Shown here: piece by piece, positions 25,209-34,825 of the stretch
How the letters are laid out: each line of letters begins with the position of its first letter
How positions within the stretch are numbered: the first letter of the stretch is position 1
Assembly: GCA_963667435.1 (NCBI GenBank)
Contig: OY763414.1
Span: forward strand, 1,860,001 to 1,924,000
DNA from: Marispirochaeta sp963667435
Lineage (GTDB): Bacteria > Spirochaetota > Spirochaetia > JC444 > Marispirochaetaceae
Reading direction: 5' to 3'
DNA length: 64,000 nt
Position numbers and translations under genes: made by a program
Notes under the pieces: model-generated
Seen by the model: only the letters and a program-made list of their open reading frames with translations
What the model was told of the DNA's origin: nothing
Databases searched by the model: none

Positions 25209-26011
25209 AAAACAGGCAGACAACCGACAGCAGTCTTCGGATAGACTCGGTTTCCCGGGTCTTTGATCTTAACGGCCGCAAGCTGAAAGCCCTTAATGAT
25301 TTCAGCTGCACCATTACAGCAGGAGAGTTTGTAACCCTGGTGGGACACTCTGGTTGCGGAAAAAGCACCCTGTTAAAAACAATCCTTGGCCTGCAGTCCC
25401 CTGATACAGGCAGTATATCGTTTACAGGAATGGAAGGCCGCTCCGCCATGGTCTTTCAGGAGCCCCGGCTTTTATCCACAAAAACAGTGGAGAAAAACCT
25501 CCGGCTTGCCCTGAAACACCACAAAAACCACGGCAGCGCGGAGGAGATAATAAACAGAATCCTCTCCATGCTGGGGCTCTCACCTTTCCGGAATGCCTAC
25601 CCGTCACAGCTCTCAGGCGGAATGGCACAGCGTGTTTCCCTGGGCCGTGCTCTTTGCCGGGAACCGGAAATGCTGCTCATGGACGAGCCTTTTGCATCCC
25701 TGGATGCCATTAACCGCAGACACCTGCAGCAGGAACTTGCCGCAATTCACAATAAAAGCGGCGGTACAATCCTCTTTGTTACCCATGATATACGGGAGGC
25801 CCTGATTCTCGGAACCAGAATACTCATTATGGATTCCGGCAGCCTGATCGCCGACCTGCCGGTGGATCTGCCGTTTCCCAGAAACCCTTCAAGTGTCAGG
25901 TTCAACAGCCTGTACGACCGGGTTCTTTCCAGGTTTCAACCCGTGAAAAGACCAGCGGAAACGCCGGATATTTCAACAATACATTCATCCTCAGGAGTTA
26001 CCAATGCATAA
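25205..26011 (+). CDS. ABC importer ATP-binding protein (NitT/TauT type)
   Basis: Walker A GHSGCGKSTLLK, Q-loop FQEPRL, signature LSGGMAQRVSLGRAL and Walker B LLMDEPFASLD are all intact. Length 268 residues, as for SsuB/TauB-like subunits. It starts inside the permease stop and overlaps the binding-protein gene by 8 nt, so the three proteins are translationally coupled. The ATPase powers uptake of the substrate held by the 26004 protein. Substrate cannot be read from this subunit. Confidence 0.95.
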   Translation: MKNRQTTDSSLRIDSVSRVFDLNGRKLKALNDFSCTITAGEFVTLVGHSGCGKSTLLKTILGLQSPDTGSISFTGMEGRSAMVFQEPRLLSTKTVEKNLRLALKHHKNHGSAEEIINRILSMLGLSPFRNAYPSQLSGGMAQRVSLGRALCREPEMLLMDEPFASLDAINRRHLQQELAAIHNKSGGTILFVTHDIREALILGTRILIMDSGSLIADLPVDLPFPRNPSSVRFNSLYDRVLSRFQPVKRPAETPDISTIHSSSGVTNA

Positions 26012-26981
26012 AGGTTTCCCGAAAAATGTCAGCCTTTCTCTCGCTCTGATTCTTTTTACCGTCCTTTTTGTACTGCCCGGTTTTGCCGCAGGACAAAATG
26101 AGGCGCAGCCCGGGACAATTCATGTATCCTATGTTAAATCTCCCTTCAATCTCCCCATGATGGTTATGAAAAACCGCGGAATGCTGGAAGAAAGCTTCGG
26201 AAAAATTGGAATAGACGTGGAATACCACGAGATCAATTCCGGCTCCCAGCAGGCTCAGGCCATGGCAGCGGGATCTCTGGATATCGGCGGTGTAATGAAC
26301 ACAACCTCAGTACTTCTTGCCCGCAGTGCCGGCAACGACATCCGCATAGTAAGCGGTTTCAGCAAGCCGGCGAACATCTTTGCCATCGTCAGCGGTAATC
26401 CCTCAGTCCCTACGGTTAAACAGCTGAGAGGGATGAAGATAGGCGGTCCAAAAGGCACCGTTCTGCACCAACTTCTGGCAGCAGCGTTGAAGAATGCCGG
26501 GTTAAGCATGGATGATGTGGAATTTATTCAGATGGATCTGTCCCAGGCCTACACAGCTATGCTCTCCGGACAGATTGATGCGTCACTTCTTGCGGCAAAT
26601 TTTATAATCCATGCCCGCCAGGCCGGAGCGGAGGTACTGACAACCGCCGAAGGATTGGTTGTTCCCAAACTGGTTATTGCCGGCAGAGGCGGTTTTATCG
26701 ATGCCCACCCGGACCTGGTGGAGCTCTATCTGGAAACCCACCGACAGGCTTGTGTCTGGATGGAGGAAAATATTGATGAGGCTCTTGCAATGGGTGCGGA
26801 GGAGCAGAATATCAGTCAGGAAGAGGCTGAGCAGCTCTACCGCTGGACCAGGTTCACAGCGACTCTTGACGATTCAGACCTTGCCAGTATGCAGGACGAT
26901 ATCAATTTTATGCTGGAAAACGGGATGCTTGATACAGCCGTTTCTGTGGAATCCTGTATAGCCGAGTCAGCCCGGCCTTGA
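26004..26981 (+). CDS. Periplasmic substrate-binding protein (NMT1/SsuA-like)
   Basis: A signal peptide ending GFAAGQ is followed by the two-lobed NMT1/SsuA fold. The fold is shown by YVKSPFNLPMMVMKNRGMLEE, the motif AMAAGSLDIGGV, and the hinge-region LRGMKIGGPKGTVLHQLL. Such proteins bind sulfonates, nitrate, pyrimidine precursors or other small acids. It is the last gene of the importer operon and overlaps the convergent YesN-like regulator by 15 nt at the 3' end. The neighbouring Ldh2-type dehydrogenase suggests a hydroxy-acid or sulfonate route, as an inference. Confidence 0.9.
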   Translation: MHKGFPKNVSLSLALILFTVLFVLPGFAAGQNEAQPGTIHVSYVKSPFNLPMMVMKNRGMLEESFGKIGIDVEYHEINSGSQQAQAMAAGSLDIGGVMNTTSVLLARSAGNDIRIVSGFSKPANIFAIVSGNPSVPTVKQLRGMKIGGPKGTVLHQLLAAALKNAGLSMDDVEFIQMDLSQAYTAMLSGQIDASLLAANFIIHARQAGAEVLTTAEGLVVPKLVIAGRGGFIDAHPDLVELYLETHRQACVWMEENIDEALAMGAEEQNISQEEAEQLYRWTRFTATLDDSDLASMQDDINFMLENGMLDTAVSVESCIAESARP

Positions 26982-28508
26982 ATTCTGCCGTAAACCTGTT
27001 GGAGAGGCTCCAAACTCTTTTTTGTACAGGCGGGTAAAATAGTTGGGATCCTGGATACCCACTCTCCGGGCTGCGGATTTGACAGAACAGCCTTCAGTAT
27101 GCAGGATCTCGGCACCCTTTTCCATTCTGATTTTAACAACCCACCTGTTGAGGGTTGTTCCTTCAACTTCCTTGAAGATACGGCTCAGGTGGGAAGCACT
27201 TATATCCTCGGTTGCGGCCAACTGCTCTATACTAAGGTCCCCGGATAGATGATTCATGATATAGCTTTTTATTCTGGCGGTAACCGCTTTATGAGAACCG
27301 TCAAGAATACCCTGAAGATCTCCAAGCAGACGGTTAATGCCGGAAATGGAATGGTGAAGCTCACCGGCATCAGCGTGGGTAACCTGCTCAATAAGACCCG
27401 ATAAAACCTGCTCCGACCGCATCAGACCTGAGCCGGAAAGCCGTTTGAATAACTCTCCCCGTAAAAGGGTAAGATAACTGCGCAGAAAGCCTGCCCGACG
27501 ATCACGGTCGAGAGCATTTACCCGGGAGCCCACAAGATCCATTGCATGCTGCAGCCCCTGTCTGTTTCCCCGAATCAGCAACGAGGCTGTCTCTTCCGCA
27601 ACATCAACGCCTATTCCTGTCAGCTCCGAGCTCTTCTCCGGCAGAACCGGTCCCGAAAGGCTTTTTATCAGGGAAGAATAGACTGAGAGTAATCCATCGG
27701 GTCCGTGCTGCACCCCGCTAACCGCCACCAGCGCGTCCCGTCCCAACTCCTCCCTGCAGAAGCGGATACAATAATTACCGAACTGCTCCCGCCGGGAAGG
27801 AACCTCGTCACCAGAAATAAAGTCCAGGGAAATCATCTCACGCCCTGCACCGTAGACAACACTGTTTTTTCTCGTCCCCCGGTACATTCGCAGCAGTTTC
27901 TCCCATTCCCCGGTATCCGGAGGGCTGCTGTTCTCGGTGAACCGCAGTACCGTCAACACCCATCTTTGGGAAGGAAGATCAAGGAGTGAAACAAACTCAG
28001 AAAACTCAACACTTGAAGGAACAGAGCGTGAATAGAAGATTGTATTTATAAGATCGCGGTTGAGCATATCTCTCAGACGGCGCTGTTGCTCTTCTTTAAC
28101 CTGGACAAACTGCTGACTTCGTTCCCGAACAGAAAGACGATCAAGAACTCTTTCCACTCCCTTTTTCAACGATTCAAGGGTATAGGGTTTCAGCAGGTAA
28201 TCCGCAGCCCCATGGGAAACCGCAGTTCTGGCATATTCAAAATCTGAGTAGGCGGAGACAACAATTATTTCAAGATCCCGGTTGCTTTTACGCACTTCCC
28301 GCATAATATCCATGCCATCCATAATGGGCATCCGAATATCGAGAAAGAGAATATCCACCGGGTTTGACAGAAGATACTTCAAAGCAAAAAGACCATTGGA
28401 GGCTGTATACCTCACCTGAAGCTTATCCGGATACTCCTTTTTCAGCAGTTCCGCCAGAGATTCCCTTTCGATCCTTTCATCTTCAGCAATCAGGACGCTA
28501 AACTGCAT
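26967..28508 (-). CDS. YesN-like response regulator (REC-AraC)
   Basis: Residues 1-125 are a receiver with VLIAEDE, phosphoacceptor in ILFLDIRMPIMDGM and Lys in LLKPYTLESL. A long middle region and a C-terminal AraC-type double helix-turn-helix follow (about 405-510, with LSIEQLAATEDISASHLSRIF and VGIQDPNYFTRLYKKEFG). It is the partner of the YesM-like kinase encoded directly upstream. The ATG at 28508 lies within the last codons of the kinase and has GGAGAGG 3 nt before it; an upstream GTG at 28520 lacks a site. The divergent TRAP operon 1 is the obvious target. Confidence 0.92.
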   Translation of the reverse strand: MQFSVLIAEDERIERESLAELLKKEYPDKLQVRYTASNGLFALKYLLSNPVDILFLDIRMPIMDGMDIMREVRKSNRDLEIIVVSAYSDFEYARTAVSHGAADYLLKPYTLESLKKGVERVLDRLSVRERSQQFVQVKEEQQRRLRDMLNRDLINTIFYSRSVPSSVEFSEFVSLLDLPSQRWVLTVLRFTENSSPPDTGEWEKLLRMYRGTRKNSVVYGAGREMISLDFISGDEVPSRREQFGNYCIRFCREELGRDALVAVSGVQHGPDGLLSVYSSLIKSLSGPVLPEKSSELTGIGVDVAEETASLLIRGNRQGLQHAMDLVGSRVNALDRDRRAGFLRSYLTLLRGELFKRLSGSGLMRSEQVLSGLIEQVTHADAGELHHSISGINRLLGDLQGILDGSHKAVTARIKSYIMNHLSGDLSIEQLAATEDISASHLSRIFKEVEGTTLNRWVVKIRMEKGAEILHTEGCSVKSAARRVGIQDPNYFTRLYKKEFGASPTGLRQNSRPG

Positions 28509-29994
28509 GGACCTCTCCACTTGAAGGAACCATCAGGCTTACCCTGGTGAATACTCCAGGCTCAGATTGAATCTCAACCGCTCCCCGTTCACCGAAAGCA
28601 AGATTAATCCGCCGGATAACACTTTTCAGACCGATCTTTTCCTTTTTTTCATGTACGATTTCATCTGCAGGTCCCCCGGTATTTTCAGCTCGTAAAGCCC
28701 CCATGATTTCGTCTGAAATACCGGATCCATTATCCTCAACACTTATATGAATCTGTCCATTTATCAGGTTTTCAACCCGACATACCACCCGCCGGTTAAA
28801 TAATTTTCCATCCAGGCCATGCTGAATAGCATTTTCTATAAGAGGCTGAATAACCATTGGAGGGATTACTGTATCCAGGGGTACATCCTCAGGTATTTCC
28901 AGACGAATCTCCAAGTTATCGGCAAACCGGTGCTGCTGGATAAGAACGTAGGCTTCGACGGATTCCAGCTCCTCTCCCAGAGAAACGAGGCGTCTCAGAT
29001 TCTGCAGATTAAAGCGCAGGATTCCGCTCATTGCCTGGATAAGCTCAACAGTCTCTTCCGGCCGATTCTGACCTGCGGTTCTGGATATAACATTAAGGGT
29101 ATTAAACAGAAAATGAGGATTCATCTGGGACTGAAGAGCAACAAGCTGGGACTCCCTTAAAAGCTTTCCCTGTTCCAGCAGGGCAATTGCCTGCCGGTTA
29201 ACCTCTCCTTCAAGACGACGCTTCTCTTCAATATCTGTAATATGATCAACAATGCTGTGCTTCATGCGGTTGAAGGCATCCACAACCGGCCTGAGATCCT
29301 CATACCCGTAGTATTCTATATCAGGAAGATCCCACTCTCGGCGGGCAAGACCTGCAGCGTAATCGATAACATGGTGCAGAGTTGCATGAATCCGGCGGAC
29401 AAGAACAATAATAAGCAGAAGCCCGGTAAGCTCAACCCCGAGAATCAGAATAAAACTCCGCAAAAGAGAGCGGTTTATCTGAATAATCCGCTCCGTCTGG
29501 AGTTCAGTTTCTGCAGACATAACGGAAATTGTTAGTTGTTGGGCATGGCGGACGAGAAAAGAATAGAGATTGCGCAGGAAAGACCGGGACTCAAAGACCT
29601 TTTCCGCAGGCAAATCACTGCTCATAAGAAGCGCTGTCTGGGCCCTGGAGTAATCAAACATAGCGGAAAGGGTACGGTAATAGAAAAGAGGCTCATCCCG
29701 CTCGGGCAGAATACGTTTTACATCTTCCAGGGCTTTATCAATAGCGGCATAACGATTGGACAGATCCGGCGTAATATATCCTGCCCCGAGGGCCGCGGTG
29801 TTAACTGCCTCAAGGGAAGTAATAAGGTCGGTGGTATGCTGCAGCTGCCCCATAACCCGGGCAAACTTGGCCTGGCTTTCGGTCAGGTCATGTACAGTTA
29901 TTACGGCGAATAAAAACACCAGTGCAATGAGAGCAGGTATAATAAAAAGAATCTGCAGCAGAGTGCGCTGGATTGAACGCGATGACCTGACCAT
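28498..29994 (-). CDS. YesM-like sensor histidine kinase
   Basis: Two membrane helices (about 12-34 and 180-200) flank a 140-residue extracytoplasmic helical domain, and a HAMP-like linker leads to a His_kinase domain. The phosphorylated His lies in QMNPHFLFNTLN; the ATPase N-box is PLIENAIQHGL and the G-box DNGSGI. It transfers phosphate to the REC-AraC regulator encoded downstream with an 11-nt overlap. The pair is divergent from TRAP operon 1 with about 150 nt between, so it likely senses the TRAP substrate or a related solute. Confidence 0.94.
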   Translation of the reverse strand: MVRSSRSIQRTLLQILFIIPALIALVFLFAVITVHDLTESQAKFARVMGQLQHTTDLITSLEAVNTAALGAGYITPDLSNRYAAIDKALEDVKRILPERDEPLFYYRTLSAMFDYSRAQTALLMSSDLPAEKVFESRSFLRNLYSFLVRHAQQLTISVMSAETELQTERIIQINRSLLRSFILILGVELTGLLLIIVLVRRIHATLHHVIDYAAGLARREWDLPDIEYYGYEDLRPVVDAFNRMKHSIVDHITDIEEKRRLEGEVNRQAIALLEQGKLLRESQLVALQSQMNPHFLFNTLNVISRTAGQNRPEETVELIQAMSGILRFNLQNLRRLVSLGEELESVEAYVLIQQHRFADNLEIRLEIPEDVPLDTVIPPMVIQPLIENAIQHGLDGKLFNRRVVCRVENLINGQIHISVEDNGSGISDEIMGALRAENTGGPADEIVHEKKEKIGLKSVIRRINLAFGERGAVEIQSEPGVFTRVSLMVPSSGEVHAV

Positions 29995-30143
29995 ACGGCA
30001 TTGATTATAGCCCGGAGATGAAAAAATGTGAAAAAATCTTCATTTCAAGCAGGATTTTCCAGATTCTGCCTGAAATTTCCTGTTTTCAATCGCAGAAAAC
30101 CGTCACAGGATTATATATCACACTTAATAAAGGAGAGAAACAC

Positions 30144-31163
30144 ATGAAAAAACTGATGATCGGAATGCTGGTGGTAACAGTATCATTCTGTCTTACCCTG
30201 CCCCTCATTGCCGGCGGACAACAGGATGGTGGATCTGCTGACAAGCAGGAAACAATTGTACTCCGCTACGGAGAACTCAACCCCGACGGCCACCCGATTA
30301 CCATGGCGGCAAACAAGTTTGCCGAACTCGCAGCCACGAAATCCAACGGACGGATAAAGATTTCTGTTTATCCGTCCGGACAATTGGGCGATCAGTCCAC
30401 TGAGATCCAGGGTGTTCAGATGGGTGCCATTGATATGTTCCGTGCCAATACATCATTCCTGGTAGACATGGGAATCAAGGATATGCAGGTATTCTCCCTG
30501 CCCTATCTTTTTAACGACCTTGATCATGCACGGAGAGTGCTGGATTCAAAATTCGGTGATGATTTCCTTGGAAAGATTGACAATTCCGGCCTCAAAATGG
30601 GCGGTGTAGGCTATTTTCTGGAAACTCCCCGGAACTACTTCTTCTCCGACAAGGTTGTAACCAGTGTAGCCGATATGAAGGGTGTAAAAGTCCGGGTTCC
30701 CCAGTCACAGCTTTTTATGGACACAGCCAGGGCCTTCGGAGCGTCTCCTACTCCCATCGCCTACTCGGAACTGTATACCGCTCTTCAGACCGGTGTAGTT
30801 GATGGCGCAGAAAACCCTGTTGCCGGCTACTATGCAAATAAATTCTATGAAGTTGCAGGCAACTACACCTTCGACGGTCACGATCTTTCTCCGAGTGTTG
30901 TTCTCTGTTCAGAGATAACATGGGCAAAGATCAGTAAAGCCGATCAGGACATTATCCGCTCCGCATTCAAGGAAGCCCAGGCCTGGTACAGGAAGTATCT
31001 GGACGGAGAAACCGCAAAAGCAATTGAAGACATGAAGTCCAGAGGCATCAATTTCTACGAAGTCGACAACATCAAGGAATGGCAGGATGCGGTAAGCCCT
31101 CTCTACACCAAATACGGTGCTGACGTTAAACAGTACGTAGACGCTGTGCGGGCAATTAAGTAA
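30144..31163 (+). CDS. dctP: TRAP transporter substrate-binding protein (operon 1)
   Basis: A signal peptide (LVVTVSFCLTLPLIAGG) precedes a 310-residue DctP fold: RYGELNPDGHPITMAANKFAE, the conserved Arg in VKVRVPQSQLF that binds the carboxylate of the ligand, and ALQTGVVDGAENP. The ATG at 30144 has AAAGGAGAGAAACAC upstream; a frame extended to 30018 lacks support. It is followed by a hairpin and then the small and large membrane subunits. The ligand is probably an organic or sugar acid. Confidence 0.94.
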   Translation: MKKLMIGMLVVTVSFCLTLPLIAGGQQDGGSADKQETIVLRYGELNPDGHPITMAANKFAELAATKSNGRIKISVYPSGQLGDQSTEIQGVQMGAIDMFRANTSFLVDMGIKDMQVFSLPYLFNDLDHARRVLDSKFGDDFLGKIDNSGLKMGGVGYFLETPRNYFFSDKVVTSVADMKGVKVRVPQSQLFMDTARAFGASPTPIAYSELYTALQTGVVDGAENPVAGYYANKFYEVAGNYTFDGHDLSPSVVLCSEITWAKISKADQDIIRSAFKEAQAWYRKYLDGETAKAIEDMKSRGINFYEVDNIKEWQDAVSPLYTKYGADVKQYVDAVRAIK

Positions 31164-31187
31164 TTAAACAACAACGCACAGTAATCC

Positions 31188-31210
31188 GCCCTGGAGGAAA
31201 CCTCCAGGGC
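31188..31210 (+). promoter_or_regulatory. Stem-loop between dctP and dctQ (operon 1)
   Basis: A 10-bp perfect stem (GCCCTGGAGG paired with CCTCCAGGGC) has a 3-nt loop and no T-run. It probably stabilises the dctP message or attenuates transcription so that the binding protein is made in excess over the membrane subunits. Confidence 0.7.
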
Positions 31211-31233
31211 ACTATCTATAACGGAGCATTTCT

Positions 31234-31728
31234 ATGTCATCATCCATGACCGAATCGGAATTCACCGGAAGAATGCGGCTCGTTGCATTCCTCCATGATC
31301 TGATCAACAATCTCTGCCGTTTTTTCCTGGTGATAATGGTTTTCAGCGTATCCTATGTGGTGTTCGGACGTTTTGTACTTAATAAAACCCCCGGATGGGG
31401 AGAGGAGCTGGGCCTTTTCTGTATGATCTGGTTTTCTCTGCTGAGCGTTTCCATGGCCTTTATCGATAAGAGCCATCTGAAAATGTCCATCATGGAAATG
31501 ATGCTGAAGGGACGCAGGATTATTTTGATTGATCTGACAATCTATCTTGTGGTTGTCGGATTTTCTCTGTTTATGCTTATTTATGGAATAAAGGTAACAA
31601 TTCTCACCTGGCCCACACAAATGCCGGGGATGCAGGTTTCCCGGGGGCTGCTCTATATGTCCGTCCCGGTTTCAGGTTTTTTCAACACCCTTATCCTGCT
31701 TCTGATGAGGAAGGAGTACTTATGGTAA
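31234..31728 (+). CDS. dctQ: TRAP transporter small membrane subunit (operon 1)
   Basis: A 164-residue protein with four predicted membrane helices and the DctQ pattern: TPGWGEELGLFCMIWFSLL in the second helix and a conserved charged loop (DKSHLKMSIMEMM). It pairs with the large subunit, whose gene overlaps the end of this one by 7 nt. It acts in the inner membrane as part of a sodium-driven importer. The start ATG at 31234 has CGGAG upstream at a workable distance. Confidence 0.92.
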   Translation: MSSSMTESEFTGRMRLVAFLHDLINNLCRFFLVIMVFSVSYVVFGRFVLNKTPGWGEELGLFCMIWFSLLSVSMAFIDKSHLKMSIMEMMLKGRRIILIDLTIYLVVVGFSLFMLIYGIKVTILTWPTQMPGMQVSRGLLYMSVPVSGFFNTLILLLMRKEYLW

Positions 31729-33023
31729 CCGATCCTCTGGCAATAATGATCCTTTTAGGGTCCTTCGGCATACTTATTGTAATCGGAACTCCCATCGCCT
31801 TCGCCATTGGAGCATCTTCGGTCATTACCACCATGTACCTGGGGCTTCCCCTGGAGATGGTAGCCCAGAATATGGTTAAGGGGGTAAATGTCTTTGCCTT
31901 CCTGGCAGTACCATTCTTTGTAATCGCCGGAGAGATTATGGGCTCAGGAGGTATCTCAAACCGTCTGATAAAACTGTCCAATGCCCTGGTAGGCTGGATC
32001 CGGGGCGGTCTTGCCATGGTAAACATTATGGCAAGTATGTTTTTTGGAGGAATATCCGGCTCTTCCGCAGCGGATACTTCATCCATCGGCTCGATATTGA
32101 TTCCCCTGATGAAGAAAGACGGCTATGACGGAGATTTCGCCACTACCGTTACCATGGCAAGTTCAGTTCAGGGAATATTGATTCCTCCAAGCCAGAACAT
32201 GATCATCTTTGCCCTGGTTGCCGGGAGCGTCTCCATAGGAAGGCTCTTTCTGGCAGGTATGATCCCGGGGATTCTCTTAGGTGTGGCACTGATGATCTAC
32301 AGTTACTTTGTATCGGTTAAAAGAAACTATCCTAAAGCCGACCGCTTCAGCCTGATTTTTGCACTGCGTTCCTTTGCCGATGCAGGATTGGGCCTGGGAA
32401 CAGTGCTGATTGTAGTTATAGGAGTTGTTGCCGGGGTTTTTACTGCCACCGAGTCCGCAGCAATCGCGGTTATCTATGCCTTCATGGTTACCTTCTTTGT
32501 CTACAGAGAAATCCCCCTGAAAGCAATCGGTGCTGTACTTACAAAAACCCTTAAAACCCTTTCTATAGTTATGATCCTTGTTTCCGTTGCCAGCTCCTTC
32601 GGATGGCTGGTGGCCTACCTGCGAATTCCGGTGTTTATAGCCGAAGGGCTTTTAGCGATTACCCATCAGAAGGTACTGATTCTGCTGATGGTAAACGTGC
32701 TGCTGCTTTTAATGGGCATGATAATGGATATGGCGTCACTGATCCTCATACTGGGGCCGATACTGCTGCCGGTGGTTACCCGGGTGGGTGTGGATCCTGT
32801 CCATTTCGGTGTTGTTATGATTCTTAACCTTGGAATAGGGCTGATTACCCCCCCGGTGGGGTCCACCCTGTTTATCGGCAGCGCAATTGCCAAGATAAAA
32901 ATGGAGGATCTGGCAAAAGCCATGATTCCCTTCTATGCAATTATGGTGCTGGTGCTGATGATCATTACCTATATTCCGGGGATTGTAATGTTTATGCCCA
33001 ACTGGCTTATGCCGCTTAAATAA
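31722..33023 (+). CDS. dctM: TRAP transporter large membrane subunit (operon 1)
   Basis: A 433-residue, 11-12 helix protein of the DctM family. It has the GISGSSAADTSSIGSILIP and IPPSQNMIIFA repeats of the transport core and a terminal NLGIGLITPPVGSTLFIG segment. With DctQ it forms the sodium-coupled importer for the ligand of the operon's DctP. Its stop shares a base with the start of the following SGNH hydrolase gene, so the hydrolase belongs to the same operon. Length and motifs are normal. Confidence 0.95.
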   Translation: MVTDPLAIMILLGSFGILIVIGTPIAFAIGASSVITTMYLGLPLEMVAQNMVKGVNVFAFLAVPFFVIAGEIMGSGGISNRLIKLSNALVGWIRGGLAMVNIMASMFFGGISGSSAADTSSIGSILIPLMKKDGYDGDFATTVTMASSVQGILIPPSQNMIIFALVAGSVSIGRLFLAGMIPGILLGVALMIYSYFVSVKRNYPKADRFSLIFALRSFADAGLGLGTVLIVVIGVVAGVFTATESAAIAVIYAFMVTFFVYREIPLKAIGAVLTKTLKTLSIVMILVSVASSFGWLVAYLRIPVFIAEGLLAITHQKVLILLMVNVLLLLMGMIMDMASLILILGPILLPVVTRVGVDPVHFGVVMILNLGIGLITPPVGSTLFIGSAIAKIKMEDLAKAMIPFYAIMVLVLMIITYIPGIVMFMPNWLMPLK

Positions 33024-33679
33024 TGACTCCTTCACTTTTTGTAATTGGAGACAGTATCTCAATTCATTATGGGCCCTGGCTGGAGCAGTTTCTCCGGGGC
33101 CGCATTGACTACGGACGTAAACAGGGGAGTACCGAAGCCCTGGCAAATCTCGATATACCCCTGGGAGCAAACGGCGGAGATTCCCCGATGGTGCTTAATT
33201 ATCTTAAAAACAGAGGGCGGCATGGAGAGATGGGGAAACCGGACATCCTGATGCTCAACTGCGGGCTTCACGATATAAAAACAGACCCGAAGACCGGAAA
33301 GAAACAGGTATCCCCGAAGGAGTACCGCCAGAATCTCGAAGAAATATTCTCAGAGGCACAGCAGGTATCGGAAGATACGGTATGGATACGGTCAACGCCA
33401 TGTTTTGAAGAGATTCATAATCCGCGACAGAAAGAGTTTTTTCGCTACCATGAAGATCTTAAAGAGTATAACACCATCGCCGACAGCATTTGCCGGAGCA
33501 GACGAATTGAAACCATTGATCTCTACAGCTTCACCCTGAACCTCATGCCCTCACGGGAGAATCTCTTTACAGATCATGTACACTTTACTCCGGAAGTACA
33601 GAAAATACAGGCAGCCTTTATTGCCGGCTGGCTCGCTCATAAAGTGCCTGCTGCTCCTCCGGAGTCCGGCCGTAGGTAA
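33023..33679 (+). CDS. SGNH-family hydrolase linked to TRAP operon 1
   Basis: A 218-residue GDSL/SGNH hydrolase without a signal peptide, so probably cytoplasmic. Block I is VIGDSIS with nucleophile Ser11, a Gly-containing block follows, NCGLHD supplies the Asn of block III, and DHVHFT near residue 190 gives the Asp and His of the triad. It starts on the last base of dctM, implying co-translation. A plausible job is removal of an acetyl or other ester from the imported substrate; this is inference. Its 3' end overlaps the convergent UroD-like gene by 62 nt. Confidence 0.85.
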   Translation: MTPSLFVIGDSISIHYGPWLEQFLRGRIDYGRKQGSTEALANLDIPLGANGGDSPMVLNYLKNRGRHGEMGKPDILMLNCGLHDIKTDPKTGKKQVSPKEYRQNLEEIFSEAQQVSEDTVWIRSTPCFEEIHNPRQKEFFRYHEDLKEYNTIADSICRSRRIETIDLYSFTLNLMPSRENLFTDHVHFTPEVQKIQAAFIAGWLAHKVPAAPPESGRR

Positions 33680-34739
33680 CCAGTATGGTTCTGACACTTG
33701 AATCAGTTAGTACAGATAACCTGTCACCTATGGAATCGGGACTGCCCACCAGGCGTGCATTGAGAATAACGCCGCTGCCGCTTAAATTCGCGATAAACGG
33801 CTCGGGGCTGTTGGGATCCGGGTCAGTCTCGGCACTGAAGGCGCCGTCAACACAAAGAAGACCCGCCATCTCCCGAACCACAGGAAGCTTATCCACCCAG
33901 TTTCCGCAGGAGTGGAACACCGTACCACCCATGGCTGTTCCCAGACGGTTAACCGAGGGCAGCACCAGCTCCCGGTACAGATCGGGAGAGAGCATGGTTA
34001 TGTTGTCATCGCTCATACCAAAACCCGTAAATACCCGGGAAGAGGCAAAGCCATGACCGGGGTATACCTGTGCTGTTCCTGTCATATCCTGAAGCTTGCG
34101 GTAGAACGGTATGGAAAGATCCACAATGCGTTCAAGCAGTTCCTTAAAGCTTTCCGGATCATCATAGAGTCCCAGATAATAATTATTTGTATCCACAAGG
34201 TATCCCGAGGCATTAAGGGGGGACTGCACATCACAGAGACTCACAGGTACCATTCCCCGTGTTTTCTCCAGAAAGTATTCAAGCATCTCAATGGTATGCT
34301 TCCCGACAGGGGTATTTTCTATGGCCACCGGATCACTGGCCAGAGCAGCTTTAAAAGAGGAGAAAGGCGCGGTTGTCGCCGGAGCCTGACCGGGATGCCA
34401 GGCGTAGGTACATCCAAAAGCGGAAGCAACAGTTCCGATCCCGTACCAGGGTTCCAGAAAATTGGGAATGTCCGATGCAAATCTCATGCTGGCAGCAAGT
34501 CCGCCAAGCTGAAGTTCAAGAGAAGCCTGCATATCCGCAGAGGCATCAGCAAAAACCGCAGGGACACGAAACCGCCGGTAGACAAGGCTGTTCCGCTTCT
34601 TCTGTATGAAATCACTGCAGCGGGACTCCAGATTCTCTGTATATGCAAGATACTCCTCGAAGGGAAACTGCTCCGGCGCAATGGGTACAACCTCTGTACC
34701 CTGGGAATCTGCAAGGGAAAAATCAAAGGAACCGGCCAT
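33618..34739 (-). CDS. Uroporphyrinogen-decarboxylase-like protein
   Basis: A 373-residue TIM-barrel protein of the UroD/MtaA superfamily, recognised from SLCDVQSPLNASGYL, the TVFHSCGNW metal/thiol-binding motif and the C-terminal strand-helix pattern. It diverges strongly from HemE, and no other heme genes are near. A methyltransferase or a sugar-acid lyase-like role is more likely than heme synthesis. A long open frame on the opposite strand is a shadow. It is divergent from the AraC regulator at 34826 and may be its target. Confidence 0.82.
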   Translation of the reverse strand: MAGSFDFSLADSQGTEVVPIAPEQFPFEEYLAYTENLESRCSDFIQKKRNSLVYRRFRVPAVFADASADMQASLELQLGGLAASMRFASDIPNFLEPWYGIGTVASAFGCTYAWHPGQAPATTAPFSSFKAALASDPVAIENTPVGKHTIEMLEYFLEKTRGMVPVSLCDVQSPLNASGYLVDTNNYYLGLYDDPESFKELLERIVDLSIPFYRKLQDMTGTAQVYPGHGFASSRVFTGFGMSDDNITMLSPDLYRELVLPSVNRLGTAMGGTVFHSCGNWVDKLPVVREMAGLLCVDGAFSAETDPDPNSPEPFIANLSGSGVILNARLVGSPDSIGDRLSVLTDSSVRTILVTYGRTPEEQQALYERASRQ

Positions 34740-34825
34740 TTCTCATCTCCTTTTCATATAGTGTATCCGGTCTTCTTCAGGAAAAAAATAGCTGAAACGA
34801 TACATAGTATGACGGAATCGAAACA

